A DNA stretch of 64,000 nt from NCBI GenBank assembly GCA_009760855.2, contig WPIO01000047.1:1979501-2043500 (forward strand), given 5' to 3'. Both the position numbers and the translations under genes were made by a program. The notes under the pieces are model-generated. The model did no database searches. It was given only the letters and a program-made list of their open reading frames with translations, and was not told the DNA's origin. Source of the stretch: Cristatella mucedo (taxonomy: Eukaryota; Bryozoa; Phylactolaemata; Cristatellidae). This document shows, one piece after another, positions 47,040 through 59,739 of this stretch (position 1 is its first letter; each line of letters starts with the position of its first letter).

Positions 47040-47990
47040 GTAAACCTGTATGCACAAGGGCAACGGAGCTTGACCCCGACCTCGTGCCCCCATTCCACGG
47101 AGCTCGAAGTTGGGCTTCGTCGTCAGAGCTCAGGATGCACCTTTGACCCGAGGGCCGCTTTGACTTGATGGATGTGCCTTTGATCCGAGGGCCGCTTCCC
47201 ATTTCCTATCGCTCCACAGTGTCCTGCGAGCCGCTAGCAATACATATTCTCATTCAAGTTGCCGCCTGACGTGGTGATGAAATCAGAACAATTTGAAATG
47301 TATCCGACCGCCGTCCGATGTACGAGCACAGCCGGATGGGAGGATGCCGTCCGGAAAATAGGAGGAATGTACTGTGGCAACCTGTCAGCGATCATATGAC
47401 GGAGGAAAATTGGTTTCAGCTGCATCAATGATGCTGGGGCATATGGTTTAGGAACCGTGTGCCTATGGCGGGAGCCCACATCGACTGGCAGACTGGCGGC
47501 AGCTGGAAGGAACCGAGACGTTCATGGGGAGGGGGGAGGAAAGTCGGCTGCTAGTCAGTGGCTGTGAATTTTTATCCGGCGACCTGCTCGCGATCGTTTC
47601 ACTCCACAATGCGGCCACTACGCATGGCGTGCGGCGAGCGCATCGAAAACCTGTGCACGTGCAGGGGGGGCTAACCTGGCGAGCACCACTCTGAAGAAGT
47701 CTCGTCCTGCTGCCGCTACAGTTCCGCTCGCTAGACGCCGCTTCCAGCGAGCGGAACTTGCGACTGCCACGGAGATCTCCTAAAGCCGACGAAGCAGCGA
47801 CCGGATGCAGATGGCCAGGCTCACTGCATGCCGAATCCGCTCGACGGAGAGCTGTTGCATGACTATCCACATAGCTACCGTGGTAGTGCTCGCGTATTAG
47901 TTTCCGTGTTCGCTGCCGACTCTCTCTCTCATCAGTACGTCTCATCGTGCTAGCTAGTGTCTGCAATTACTGCTTGTATGAAATCTCGTT
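47040..47990. other. GC-rich island with direct and inverted repeats
   Basis: CpG-rich compared with its flanks. It holds a 27-base near-direct repeat (47134-47160 and 47171-47197: CTTTGA then CCGAGGGCCGCTT) and a 13-bp perfect inverted repeat (47720-47758). A 167-codon minus frame (47463-47966) spans it but is Arg/Ser-rich, as expected of chance frames in such DNA. It could be a promoter/CpG island for a gene reading minus toward 46753; that is inference. Confidence 0.35.
47720..47758. repeat. 13-bp perfect hairpin
   Basis: AGTTCCGCTCGCT (47720-47732) is exactly complementary to AGCGAGCGGAACT (47746-47758) around a 13-base loop. Confidence 0.85.
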
Positions 47991-48824
47991 ACAGCGGCCA
48001 GGCAAGCAATCTCGCTAATCTTGGGCTTAGGTTTAGTCTCCACCGCCGAGAAGCACTCAGCGCTTGTCTGCTGTTCCACAGTTGCACGATTACTGAACTT
48101 TACTGGCAAGGTTTCACTAGTTTAAGCTTGAGCATTTCGTTCGTCTCCTCCTTCTTTAACCAGGCAGCTGTGGTGCGACAGAAAGAGGTTCTATGTCAAT
48201 GTATATGCGCGTGTGCGTGTGTATAATGCATTTAATTCATTAATTTCAAGCTCGACTCGCTTTTCGTGACGCTTTGCAGCCTGGATTTCAAGTCGAGGCA
48301 ATCATGCGGCTGACTTCAACGTGGTTGCAATGTGTGAAAATGCATTATCCTTCTTTTAGAATTATGGCAGCTCCAAATGTTCGTACATCGAAAAAAATGG
48401 TGCTGACTATGTGCAGCGAGTTTCTTTTACCAAAGCGCTAATAATGTGCTGCATGAAAAACTCATCCGTTCCACTGCTTCAAGCGCTATGCAAGTGCAAA
48501 CCTTAATGGATACTTTTGCCGCTCGATTGTGCCGCGTATGCTATTTGAAGAGGTCGACATTCAAGTGCTGATATTACTATTTAGCAATTCTGAACTGAAC
48601 AGTTTGGAGTGGGCGTGTACTCAAAGAGGCCTTTCCGAGAAGTGTATATCTATATTAGTATTCATAACGTAAAAAGCATTTACATATACCACCATGAGAA
48701 AAAAAATATCTATCTATGCGCTCTCTGTAGCCGGAATGCAAGTGTCACAATATTATTTATAGTAAGCAACTAATGAGAGGCTTGTAGGGATAGAGCAAAT
48801 TCGATAAATAAAATGACAATGTTG

Positions 48825-49010
48825 GCCTTTTTTTAATTTAGTCAACTCAGGGGATTCACGATATCAGCTGATAGTGACCTCCAGGATTTAGGAGGCGCAC
48901 TTGAGCTGAAAGCGTGGTTTTCAAAGGACTTTAGGTTGGTCGTGAACGTAGCTAAACAACTCTATTCAGTTGTGAGTAATGATTTCCCAAGCCGTATTCC
49001 AGAGTTGGTA
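48825..49010 (-). mobile_element. Old L2-A fragment
   Basis: TAGTCAACTCAGGGGATTC near 48840 and CAAAGGACTTTAGGTT near 48927 correspond to the minus-strand L2-A words GTCAAGTCAGGGGATG and AAAGGATTTGAGGTT seen at 33128-33215. Confidence 0.6.
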
Positions 49011-50454
49011 ACTAATTGTTAGCATGCTACTAAATAAGCAGGGGACCTGCTGGAGTTCCTGCTGAGGCTCATGCCTCTTGTCTGGATGTCACAAACGCAC
49101 AGACTAGGTTTGCAGCCGTACCCTATCTAAAGTATCCCGAAGTTTGACGTGTTATCGTGCAGTCAGATTGCATCAGAGTGCAGTCAGATTTGTTCGATGT
49201 TGGAGCTGGTGCAGCCATCTAGCAAAGTTCTCCTCGGAACGCGGCAGCTAGATTCTGTGCAGATACTTAGAAAGATGTGCTGACTGAATTCATTATTTTA
49301 TTTAGACGTTCTCATATATGAATACTAGCTGGTAATTTTTCTATCATCATTCAATGTAGGTAAGCTTGCTGCAATTCCAATCCTGATTTTAATAATTAAT
49401 TTTATGATATATACCTTTACTTGATGCTCACACACGCCGATACCGCTGCAGATTTCATTCGCTGCTTTCCTAAATAGGCACCGAGAGCATGTGACCTTGA
49501 TACTGCAACCACTCTGACGAGTAGCACTAGTCACCTTATAGTTACTCTCCGTGCATTTGCTTTTAGTAGGGCCACAGCCAAAGCTCCGTCATGTAACCTG
49601 TAATTCCGACTCGCTGTGCCTGTCGCGGACAGCAGTCGGGAGATCGAGCAGCAACTGCCATGTATGGTGTGATTTGCTGGACCTCCTGAATGCTGTACGG
49701 TCGAATTTTTCAGCTCAGCATAAATTGAAACTACCAGATCCTATAACAGGTTCCTAGATATATTGGTTCCATTCGCCAGATACTTTCCGTGCTCGGCTAA
49801 ATAGTAATCTCAGAGTAACAAGGGCTTACCACTGATCACCTCCTGGTGTTACTCTCAGCCATTTCGAGCGTCGAATGTGGAGACTATATGTAGCTGGGAC
49901 CATCTAAAGCTTGTGTAGCTTAGTCTACGGGGGTAGTACTTTATTCCCGCTTGGGCTCCCCTACTCTGTCATGCCCGATCTAGATATCTTTGCAGGCACT
50001 CCCGGCAACAATGTCAGGAGGATGATCTTCCAGGTACGCGGCTCTTTACAGAAAAAGACGCACCACAAGCTACACACAGGGGGACTAGACGATACTAATG
50101 TAGTCTGAATTCTCGTCGCGAATGGCATAGAACACCAGCCGACGAGCAACACCACCAGTTTATTCTCCCTCCACACGGGCGAAGCACAACTCTCCTCGCC
50201 CCTCTCGCCCACCGGAGTCCCCCGACTCCCTTGTCAAAGCAAACACTAATAGCACGTCCGGGCTGCGTACCACATCGAGTGTGACGGCCCACTCGTACAG
50301 CGATCAGGGGCAGTGTCATCAATTGGTGCTTGGACTGTCGAAGTCAACGTCTACAACAGTCGATAGTTTCCACCAAAATAGACCTAGCACGCAGTCTTCT
50401 TAAGTTTCTGTCCTCGGGCCTCTAGGAGCCGAACCCGGACTTAGCCTCTCTAGG
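49011..50454. other. No gene recognised
   Basis: Frames of 65-83 codons overlap on both strands (49911-50322) without motifs. 50120-50330 is GC-rich. An unrecognised transposon is possible. Confidence 0.3.
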
Positions 50455-51005
50455 GATGATCTCTCGACTAGGGGATACAAGGATGGAAGGACCTAAAAGT
50501 GAGGGACCAAACCTTAAACTCGATGCTTTGCTTGACTGGGAGCCAGTGCAGATCGGCGAGAGTGGTGTGATGTGGCAACTGCTACGCTCACAACAGACAA
50601 GCGTAGCTGCAGAGCTTTGAACCAGCTGTGAGAGCCTGATTGCACGGGCCAGTAGACCAGCAAGCAGTGAGTTACAGAAGTCAAGACGGAATGCCACAAA
50701 TGCCCGGACCAACTTAGCAGTGGTATTTTTGTCTAAAAGAATCCCAAATTTTAGCAAAATTATGTAGCTAAAAGTAAGCTAATTTGATGGCAAAGTTGAT
50801 GTGGTCATCTAATCAAAGATTACTTAGGAACATGACCCCTAGATTTCTTGCAGATCCAAAAAGAGATGTGCTGGCAGAGCCGATTTTGAGCACTAGCCTT
50901 TCCAATTTCTGAATCGCACTTGGTTTGCCCAAAACTAAAAAGTTGGTTGCGACATCATTCAATTTAAGAACATTTACTGGCATACCTGTGTCGATGTCAT
51001 CATTA
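50455..51005 (-). mobile_element. L2-A LINE, mid to C-terminal coding part
   Basis: On the minus strand: LDKNTTAKLVRAFVAFRLDF near 50715, CNSLLAGLLARAIRLSQLV near 50660 and CHITPLSPICTGSQ near 50570. Upstream minus sequence to about 51000 corresponds to KLNDVATNF...GKPSAI and the SASISF block. No tail. The orientation is opposite to the copies at 45-46 kb. Confidence 0.75.
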
Positions 51006-51485
51006 CACGTCGCAAGGGAGTTGAGAGAAATCGACAGGCAAGCGGGCTAGTAGGGATGAAAACAATCGCTTCCTAATTATATTTTTTCTGATGCCTCTCT
51101 TTACCTGTTTGCACTGACTTAAACGGTGCCAAAATTCTACGAGCAGAAAGCTAAGCCAAATCTGCCGCTGGAAGGCCTCGTGTTGCCTGAAGTGACCCCT
51201 GCTTTTTTGCATATTTTCTTCCATTTCCATTCTGACGTTCATTAATAATCCCATCCTCGTCTTCCACAATTTTAACATCCAATGTAATAAATCAACTGAG
51301 CTCTTAATTTTCAAATTTCAAGCATTTGCTCTATTCTACCGGCATGACTAAATGAAAAACTTAATCAACATATTGCCTTTGCTCGCTTAGTATCACAAAT
51401 CCTGTACAAATAGGTTAATCTAAAGTCTACAGGCGGTCGTTTCCTCCATAGCATACTTGTAGCTCCCCGTTCTGTTCTAACCTTG

Positions 51486-52025
51486 TAATAATAATAATAG
51501 TAATAGATTAGATAAAACGCCCTCAGAGAACTAAATCTCTTTCTAGGCGCCTTACATTTACTGTAAAGGAAGTACGATCAAATGGGCAAATGGCAATATC
51601 AAATGGTACCGTGCTCAATAAACAGCCAGAGTGACACGGTTAGTAGTGAGATGCACAGGGTCAGCATGCAAGTGATTAGTGGCAGCTTGCAGCAGTGTCA
51701 GCACGCATAAGTACATAAAGGACGAATTACAGGGGGCCACTAAATTTTGTCAGTAATAGTTTTGTTTTTAGTTTTTCTTAACGTGAGCCAGTCAGGAGAT
51801 ATTAGACGCATATCTGGAGTGAGTTCCAAGCTTTGGGACCAGAGAAACTAAAGGCGCAGTCTCCAAAATATTTGAGATTTGTACGAGGTATCATTAAGCC
51901 ATTATGTCTCAAAAACCGGACGGTACGATGCTTAGCCTGGTGGGAGGGTACATCTGATAGGCAACCTGGAGCCAAAGAATGAAGGCACCTGAAAGTGAGT
52001 ATCAAAGAAACCTTCACCCAACCTG
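51486..52025 (-). mobile_element. L2-A LINE 3' end
   Basis: Begins with TAATAATAATA and AACGCCCTCAGAGAACTAAA then TCTCTTTCTAGGCGCCTTAC, a good minus-strand stem. Then come the 3' UTR and the C-terminal coding block (LKYFGDCAFSFSGPKAWNSL reading minus from about 51890). 5'-truncated near 52025. Confidence 0.8.
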
Positions 52026-53854
52026 CCTGCAGCTTCGTAAAGCTACAAAACGCTGTTCAATTTTTTGAATGAGTTTGCTCCTCTGATCAAATGAACTATT
52101 TGCCCTAGCCCACATGTGACTCAGGGATGACATTATACTAGCTTGATTACAAGGCGAAAGCTTATATTAAGCATTCAGATGATCAATTCATCGTTATGTA
52201 CGTGAGGAATATTGACGGCCATGTCAATTCATCTTAGCTATGGCTAAATATGGCTTCTTTTAATAATTGTGTAGAAATACAGATGCGAAGTCAAAAAACG
52301 ACGATCTCGACCGTTAATGATCTACCTAGCCTTGACGTCAGCACCTCGATCGGTATCTTATCGACAGAAACTTGCGGAGATCTAGCAGGTTTATTTTCCG
52401 GCTTCATTGTCTGAAAAATAGATACATTCAGGAAGTCCATACCCAGACTCGGTTATTTGCATTCCTACCTCAATGATCACCCTCTCGGCCATCTGCTAAG
52501 TGCTTACCTCTCACATCCACCTTAGCACTCCCAAAATGCCCTAGCCGCCTTCTTTTTTTTGAGAATCGAGAGGCAGCTGCTTCCCTTTTTCAACTCGGCT
52601 CATTACTAACTGAAGTGACTCCAGTTCACAAGCCCAGGTCAGCAGCCATCACGAATGAGTGGAACGCCAATGATCTGCCCACGTGTCACTATTCTCGTGC
52701 ACACTCTCAGCTGAGCAGTCGTTTACTTTCAGCTCATCGTTTTACTTTCAGATAATAATGAAAATAGTCTTCGTGAAGAACCGCAAGAGAACAAAAGGAC
52801 TTGTTTGTCCCCTGGCTGCTGTTACTAGTGAACTGTCTTAACAGTTTAGTAACACGAGGCAGCTGAAGCATGAATAGGCACAAAACGGCTACTGATGAAT
52901 CATTCAATATTACCTACAAGTGCACACAAATAGACTTATAAGCTAGATAACAAGCTCATGCTTCGCATTAATTGATCTGCTTTTTGCTGGTCCACCTCAC
53001 TGCTCAGTGAATGTGTTGACCCCCTTGATTAACCAGGGGGTCGTAAGTACTCCCGATAGCATCAATAACCTCTCACACACAGATAAAGGTCATAAGTTGA
53101 GCCGATACAGTCTAGCAGATTGAGTGATCTGGCAAGTAATTTTACTGGGTAGTGAGCAGCTGCATTTCAACATACAAGGTTTTTCAATTATTTGAACAAT
53201 TAACAAGCCGAAGTGCAAATGTGGGAGTCGTTCCCACGAATATGGTGCACGGCCACTGGTTGTTATTGGAAGGTGCCACCACGAACTGTAACACTCGTTC
53301 CGCTCGCCTTGTTTCTCACAAGTCTGTGAACAGGACGGGTCATCCGACGGCTCTCATTCTGCTCTGGCTTACACCAGCCATTGCATGGTAATTGGTCTAC
53401 TGACGCCGGTCTAGCTGTACACAGCTGTGAGCAGACGTCAGATGAAGAGAGGATAGTCGATAGGGTATTGTGTGCCAACCTAGCTAGCCCAGTCATAGCA
53501 AGGTCGAATGTCACCACTGTTGGTTGACTCCTTGGCTCTCAGCTCTTCGAATCCTCAAATGTAGATGATTTCAGGTCTAAACGCGATCTTGTTTTCATGA
53601 AAGTTTCCTTGTCACAACTACGTAAGCAGCTGACGTGCCAGAGGGCCTCCAATAAAGCCAATAAATTCCTCAAACTTCTGCTCCTAGTAATGGTCAAACT
53701 GCTCTGTCGAAGGACACATTCCCCTATTGGATGGCAAAGTCCTGCAACGACAAACTAAGCAGACAAAGACCAAGCAGACAGAGACGTAATGCAGAGACCA
53801 AAATCAGTTATTTTAAGAAATAATTCACCATGCAATTCAGTACACAGCACTTTT
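52026..53854. other. No gene recognised; one hairpin
   Basis: Overlapping chance frames at 53152-53517. GACCCCC (53018-53024) pairs with GGGGGTC (53036-53042) around an 11-base loop. Nothing else could be assigned. Confidence 0.35.
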
Positions 53855-53935
53855 ATCGGCAAATGTGATGTACCAAGAAAGGGATTGAGTTATCTGAGGT
53901 TGCTATATCAAATATATTATTCTTGTTACTAACAT
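53855..53935 (+). mobile_element. Mutated L2-A-like 3' tail
   Basis: GTGATGTACCAAGAAAGGGATTGAG then TTATCTGAGGTTGCTATATC keeps the layout of the L2-A stem-loop, but the outer stem no longer pairs well. Confidence 0.55.
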
Positions 53936-56749
53936 TACACTGGTCAAAAGTTGAGGACCAGCGATGTGGAAGCTTATTATCTTGCATATCTTTGTGTGAA
54001 TGAACTTTTACGTGAAGAAAATATTCACAAAACTGTAAAACATCATTACATAAAACCTCAGTAAACCTTGGAATAGTGCCCGACAAACTAGTTTTACTTC
54101 CCAGATTGGCACGAGCCAGCATCCGGGTCTCGCAGGTAGCCTGCATGCACAGGACAAGAGGTAACAAGCTTTCAGCTGCTATTAACAACTTGTAAAGAAA
54201 ATTGAGCCCAAACCCCGTCCAATTGTTTTCTCTTGAGTATTATGAGTGCACTAGCACACGAATAAGCTGCTGCCCTTGCACCTACATGCAGCATGTTAAG
54301 CCTGGAGAAGCTTCCCCACTGTGAGTCACTTAGTCTCTGACCCAGACTCTCAGCAGACCTAGGTTGCAAGGGGGTCCAATAGGGAGCTTGCAACTTGCGA
54401 CTCGGATGATTTGGGCAAAGACTACGATCCATACAGCCAAAATCAGAGTTGGAAGTCTGCCCTATCCATAAAATACTATCAAATGATAGCACAGGTAACA
54501 TTAGGTACCAGATGTATCAGTAGAAGGGGTATAGCAAGTAATGACAACCATACACTCGATGGATCTGCATTTGGGAAATCGAGGCATTCTGGTAAGATCT
54601 GTACCCACCATAAAGGTACTGTGCAGAGCCAAGTAAAAGGTTAGCAGCATAGCCAAGGCCTAAGTGGCAGAGCTTAAGGTAGCAGACAGGGCTAAGTTGT
54701 TAGGGCCTATAGTGAAAGGTGAATACCAGAGGCAGCGCATAACGGGCAGGGCTTAAGCGGGCTGAGCGATATGATTTAGGCAGGATTGTCACTCAGGAGC
54801 TTAAAACTAGAATCATCAATGGCCAGCTTTCCAACACGACACGTAAATATTTGGGTCCTCACAGGGCTCCCATGTCAACGGTTCTGATAAGAAAAAGATT
54901 CTTTCAGAAAACTCATCAGCCTAGCTATTGGACAAAACAACGATGGTGCTTATCTGCTAGCATCGTCCAGTGCCACTGCCAAGGAGTATGACCGAGGACT
55001 CGGCACATCCGACTAGTAAAAAAATGATAAGTGCAATAGTGCATGCGTCTCGGCTGTTTTAATTCGTTGTGACATATTCGTTTTGACGGTCTATATATTT
55101 GCCTAGGCATACCTTTAAGGTGACCGGAGAAAAAAAAATGACCTTACTTTGGCAGTAACGATCTCATCGAGAGCACTCTCTGCCTGAGCAAAATGTAGAA
55201 GAAGTATCAGGCAAGAAGACCTTAAGGTGAGTGCTACCGTTGCTGAAGACAAGAACATTGATGAAGCAGTCTAGCTTACAACACAGACAGTGAAAATGAG
55301 GCAGCCGAGTTTGAGGGCCAATTCGTTAGCCACCTCAACGGTAGCCTACCCCTTTTCAGCTCACGGGCGCCGAAGTAGCTGATGTCTTATCTACACAATG
55401 CAGACAGCTCCCAGTAGCCCAACCCGTATGTGCAGGTGCTAGTGGCGCTGCTGGTCTAAATACATATGACCAAGTCGCATGCCATGCGCATGCTATTGTC
55501 GTTGGCGAAAAATTGAATAAAAAAGACGGCTGATTCAATTTATTTTTAAATATCCAGAAATTTTAAAGTAGCGTTACACAAAAATGTATTCCATTACATC
55601 TTTGGAAGTTGAACCATACTATTACGGTCAGATGAAAATTTAAACAAACTCTACCATTTAAGGGGAAGTAGCTTCAAAATAGATGGAAGGGTGATCACTG
55701 AAAATCATTTGGAAACGCAAAAGTCCTATTGGAAGTAATCGCCCTGAGCTGCAGCCGAGCTGTTGCTTTGGCAGCAGCAGGGCGAGACTGCCTCGGCCTA
55801 GGAAAGGTTAAAAAGCCATCAGAAAGCGAAAAACGCCAAGAAGGTCTGACAGCACCTTGAAGCTGTTCGGAGATACACAGTAAGTTCGCACTTTCCTGTC
55901 AGATGGGCTTTGTTTGCTCAGAAATTAACTGCTACAACTCCGCAGGAGTGTATTGATGAGTTCCAACGCGAAGCTCTCACGATCAAATAATTTTAAATGC
56001 ACTCTTTTTCTGCTACACTGTCACTGCAGCAGATACTGATAGCTGTTAAGCCTTCTTGGCCGAACGATCACGTGAGCTGTCAATGCATGCTAAGCAGTTG
56101 CCATGACGACGACACTTGAATCAACACTACCTGGGAAAACTCAACGACTTCATAATAATGATCTCAAACTTCATCAAACCATGATCAGACGGTGTCGGTC
56201 TTACTGATACGAAGCTATTAAAAATGGTAGATTAACTTGCGATGAATCAGAAATTGATGTTCCAACCAGAAATTCTTACTCGCGACATCTTGGAAAACTG
56301 AAGACAAAGCAGAACATAAAAACGAGTTCAAACGAAACAAAATTCTCTGAATTTGAGACATGGAATCGATCAAACCACGAGTAGAAATACCTATGTTTAT
56401 TTATGATATCTGAATTGATGGCTAGCTAATAACTAATGGATGGGCACTAAGGCTTTTTCGACCAAAGGAGCCGTAAAAAGTGAGAACCTCTGAATTTACG
56501 AGCTACATCAAACTGGCTGAACAGTCAAACAGTGATAAAATCCGAGGATAGGTATCGTGTGATCAATACAGACCACAGAAACCCAAATCGATGGGGTGAG
56601 GTTCGTAGCGATGAGCTTGCTGCCTTTATGGAAGAACAACCTTGAAAAGCTAAGAACAGCTGCTACTACCGGGCAGAACACCAACCTACTTTAGAGCCAA
56701 GGGAGTTAAGGTAAATGGCAAGTTAAACTGAGGTTTCGGAAGCTAAATG
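53936..56749. other. Unassigned region
   Basis: Minus frames of 111 and 109 codons (53853-54188 and 54172-54501) and a plus frame of 77 codons (54411-54644) overlap, with no recognisable domain. 54620-54780 is rich in GGCTTAAG and GGGCTAAG words, a degenerate short repeat. The remainder could be an old transposon of unknown type. Confidence 0.3.
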
Positions 56750-56860
56750 ACGACGTGGCCGAGCTGCATCAACAGCACATTGAGCCGACACGCCTAACGG
56801 GAGGACCAGAGCAAGGAATTGGCCTAACAGAAGACTAGAGTGGAAGACCATTATATAAGA
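56750..56860. repeat. Minisatellite-like block, left part
   Basis: TGGCCGAGC...CAGCACATTGAGCCGACA then GCCTAACGGGAGGACCAGAG then CAAGG. The same order recurs at 57962-58030 on the far side of the L2-A copy. The GGACCAGAGCAAGG word repeats with variation. Confidence 0.6.
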
Positions 56861-57920
56861 CCGACATCATTAATATGTCATTAGCCTCAGGTCATGTCCA
56901 AACACCTTTCAAAAAAGCTGTAGTCCGTCCACTACTGTGAAAGCTAGACACTAGACCACGGGAACTTGAGCAACTACTGCCCAGTCTCTCTTCTACCAAT
57001 TCTATCAAAGACACTGGAACGAGTAGTGGCAGACCAGCTGAACTCATATATTGAAACTTCAAATATTGCAACAAATTTTCAGTCTGGTTTTAGAGCTTAT
57101 CACTCCACAGAGTCAGCATTGCTTCGGGTGTACAAAGACCTACTTAGGAATGCAGACATGGGTTGTTTCTCTGCTTGTTTCGCAGGATCTTGAGTCAGCT
57201 TTTGCTACTATCAATCGCCAAGTCCTTCTTGAGCACCTTTTATTCGCCTGGGCATCACTGGCAATGCAATGATTCAGGTCCTATCTCAGTGGGGTACTCC
57301 AGAGTGTTGATGTGAACGGACAAAGGTCATCCGAGGTACCTCTGAAACTTGGCTTACCTCGGGGCTCTGCGCTTGGTTCGGTTCTTTTAACGATTTGTTC
57401 TCTCCATCTTGTCGATGTGATTGCCAAGCACAATCTAGGCTTTCACATCTATGTGGGTGATAGTTGCACCGTTGCTATGATCCTTCCAGCCCTCGAGCAT
57501 GTCGAACTCTCTCAGCTATCTTGCAGGATGGAACGATGACATCCACACATGAATGGCAGCAACTTATTTGTAAATTGAATGATGACTAAACTAACTTTCT
57601 AATCGTTGGCAAGCCAAGTGTGATTCAGAAGTTGGAAACGCTGACGCTCGTAATCGGTTCTGCCAGCATATCTCCTGTTGAATCTGAGCGAAATCTAGGT
57701 GTCAATGTACCAAAGTGACCTTTCGTTAGACGACCACATCAGCGCCACGCCAAGTGTGCATGCTTTCAGCTTAATATCATTGCTCAAATTTGGGCTTCTT
57801 TAGATAGGAATAACACATCTATATTGCTTCATGCATTTGCGACATGCCGTCTTGACATCTGTAGCTCACTGCTTGCAGGTCTACCAGCCTGTGCAATCAG
57901 GCACTTGCAGCTGGGCCAAT
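56861..57920 (+). mobile_element. L2-A LINE, reverse transcriptase region
   Basis: IINMSLASGHVQTPFKKAVV near 56870, SNYCPVSLLPILSKTLERVV near 56968, SGFRAYHSTESALLRVYKDL near 57080, FATINRQVLLEHL (a mutated FD.IDH) near 57200, LGLPRGSALGSVLL near 57350, and HIYVGDS where YADD is expected near 57445. The catalytic Asp pair is therefore destroyed. It ends near the RHLQL block at about 57915. Confidence 0.8.
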
Positions 57921-57944
57921 ACATCATGTACATGTGGATGTGGA

Positions 57945-58175
57945 TGTAGAAGCTAAACATCGATATGGCCGAGCAGAATCGAGAGCACACTAAGCCGATA
58001 GGCCTAACGGAGGATCAAAGCAAGGCACAGAGCCTACCGGAGCACAAGGGGGGGGGGCAATGCTTCTAATTGAGGACCAGAGCTAGACACCATAGAAACG
58101 AAGGACCAGAGTTAGGCGATTACCTAACCACGGGTCAAGGAAAGACACCAAGCCTCAAAGACAGAACAGGGCAAG
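57945..58175. repeat. Minisatellite-like block, right part
   Basis: Repeats the sequence order of 56735-56835, then continues with further GAGGACCAGAG and GGGTCAAGGAAAGACACC units up to about 58160. A G9 run lies near 58050. Confidence 0.55.
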
Positions 58176-59044
58176 GTTGCGATCTTTGTGATGAAACAGT
58201 GTAAGCAATGAACCTCGTGAGACCAAAAAAAACGCTAGCAAAAACTGTGCTGGTTGTTAATGTAAAATTGACGAACCCACCGTGCCAAGCTTACAAGCTG
58301 CTTTATGCTGCACAGCCTCAGCGCCAATGCTGCTTTGCTGCATTGGGATAAGTAATTTAGGATCGATGAGTTCACAAGTTTTATAAACGAATACAATAAC
58401 GAGACTGCTATTCTTTTATTATTTTAGCACCTCTCTAGCATAAGTTGAGACCGTGAGTAAGTACGACCTTAAACACTTGGGCAAGAGGGGGAGGGCTAAC
58501 TGTCACTGGAAAGGAAGCACTAATGAAATGCTGCACAACCTAGCAAGCCCACAACCGCCAGTTTCCAGCAGGGTTGCCACCGTCCCCGTCCTGCTCTGCG
58601 CCAGCCATCCCGGCCAGAGAATGATGTCGTAGTAGAGGAAGACACTCCACCGTCGCCACTTGTGCCGAGCTGCAAGCCGCATAAGCTGAACAACAGTCAG
58701 ACGCTTTATGCTAAAATCGATGCTACGGTATTTTTGGTAGTGCATGCTGCCTTTGGGTACCACGCCACCCAGATAGCTTCTTCTACACGGGCAAACGGTA
58801 AGGCCAGCTTGCCATTCGGATAACACTGCCGGACCTGGCCCCAAGGCCCATGGTCACGCCAAAGCCAGGCACCCCACTGCCATACCCTGTGGGTGTGTCG
58901 CTAAATTGTCTGCCTCCACGTCGAACGAGAGCCAAAAACATAAGCCTCCTACGGAGGCACGATGCCACTCTACCTCTAAAGCCCTTGGTATTCAGCTTCC
59001 TTTATTTGAGGCGCAAGCCTTAGAGGTAGCCGGCACCCTGTAGC
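58176..59044. other. Unassigned spacer before the satellite
   Basis: A 113-codon minus frame (58503-58844) has no recognised domain. TAGCCGGC occurs twice at 59026-59047, giving a small GCCGGC palindrome pair. Confidence 0.3.
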
Positions 59045-59190
59045 CGGCTCTGCTTGGAGCTAGCACTACTCAGAGCATGCTCTGCTCGGAGCTTGCACTA
59101 CTCAGAGCTTGCTCTGCTCGAGCTTACTCTGCTCGGAGCTTACTCTGCTCGAAAGCTGGCTCTCCTCGGAGCTCGCGCTGCGTGTACCTT
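59045..59190. repeat. Short tandem repeat, 15-17 base unit
   Basis: TCTGCTCGGAGCTTAC and variants (CTACTCAGAGCTTG, TCTCCTCGGAGCTCG) repeat about nine times, directly before the first 123-base unit. Confidence 0.85.
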
Positions 59191-59739
59191 GCATTACGAA
59201 AAGCGAGGCCCATACGGCTATTGAAGCTGCTGTAGGTGATACCTATACACAGCAGCAGCAACGATCGCACCCAGTTTGGCTTTCGGACTGCAGTTGCATC
59301 GTCGAGCTTCGTTGAAGGCTTTAGAGGCGGCCCCTACTCTGCATGTAGCATGCTTTTCGAACAGCAAGGCCCTCACGGCAATTACAGGCCGGTGCATATG
59401 CACAGAAGCAGCAACAAAGGTACCAATTTTGGCTTTCACACTGCAGCCGCAGCATCAAGCTTCGTCGGAGGCTTTGGAGGCAGCCCATACTATGCATGTA
59501 CCATGCTTTTCGAACAGGAAGGCCCTCACGGCGATTGCAGCTGCTGTGGGCACTGCCTATACACAGCAGCAGCAACATCAAGCTTCGTCGGAGGCTTTTG
59601 AGGCAGCCCATACTATGCATGTAGCATGTTTTTGTAACAGCTAGGCCCTCAGGGCGATTGCAGCTGCTGTGGGCGCTGAAAATATGCAGCAGCAGCAACA
59701 TCCAGCTTCGTCGGAGGCTGTAGAGGCAGCCCATACTAT

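Noticed and set aside
47463-47966. 167-codon minus-strand gene
   Set aside because: Arg/Ser-rich reading of a GC-rich stretch containing a large perfect hairpin; no domain seen.
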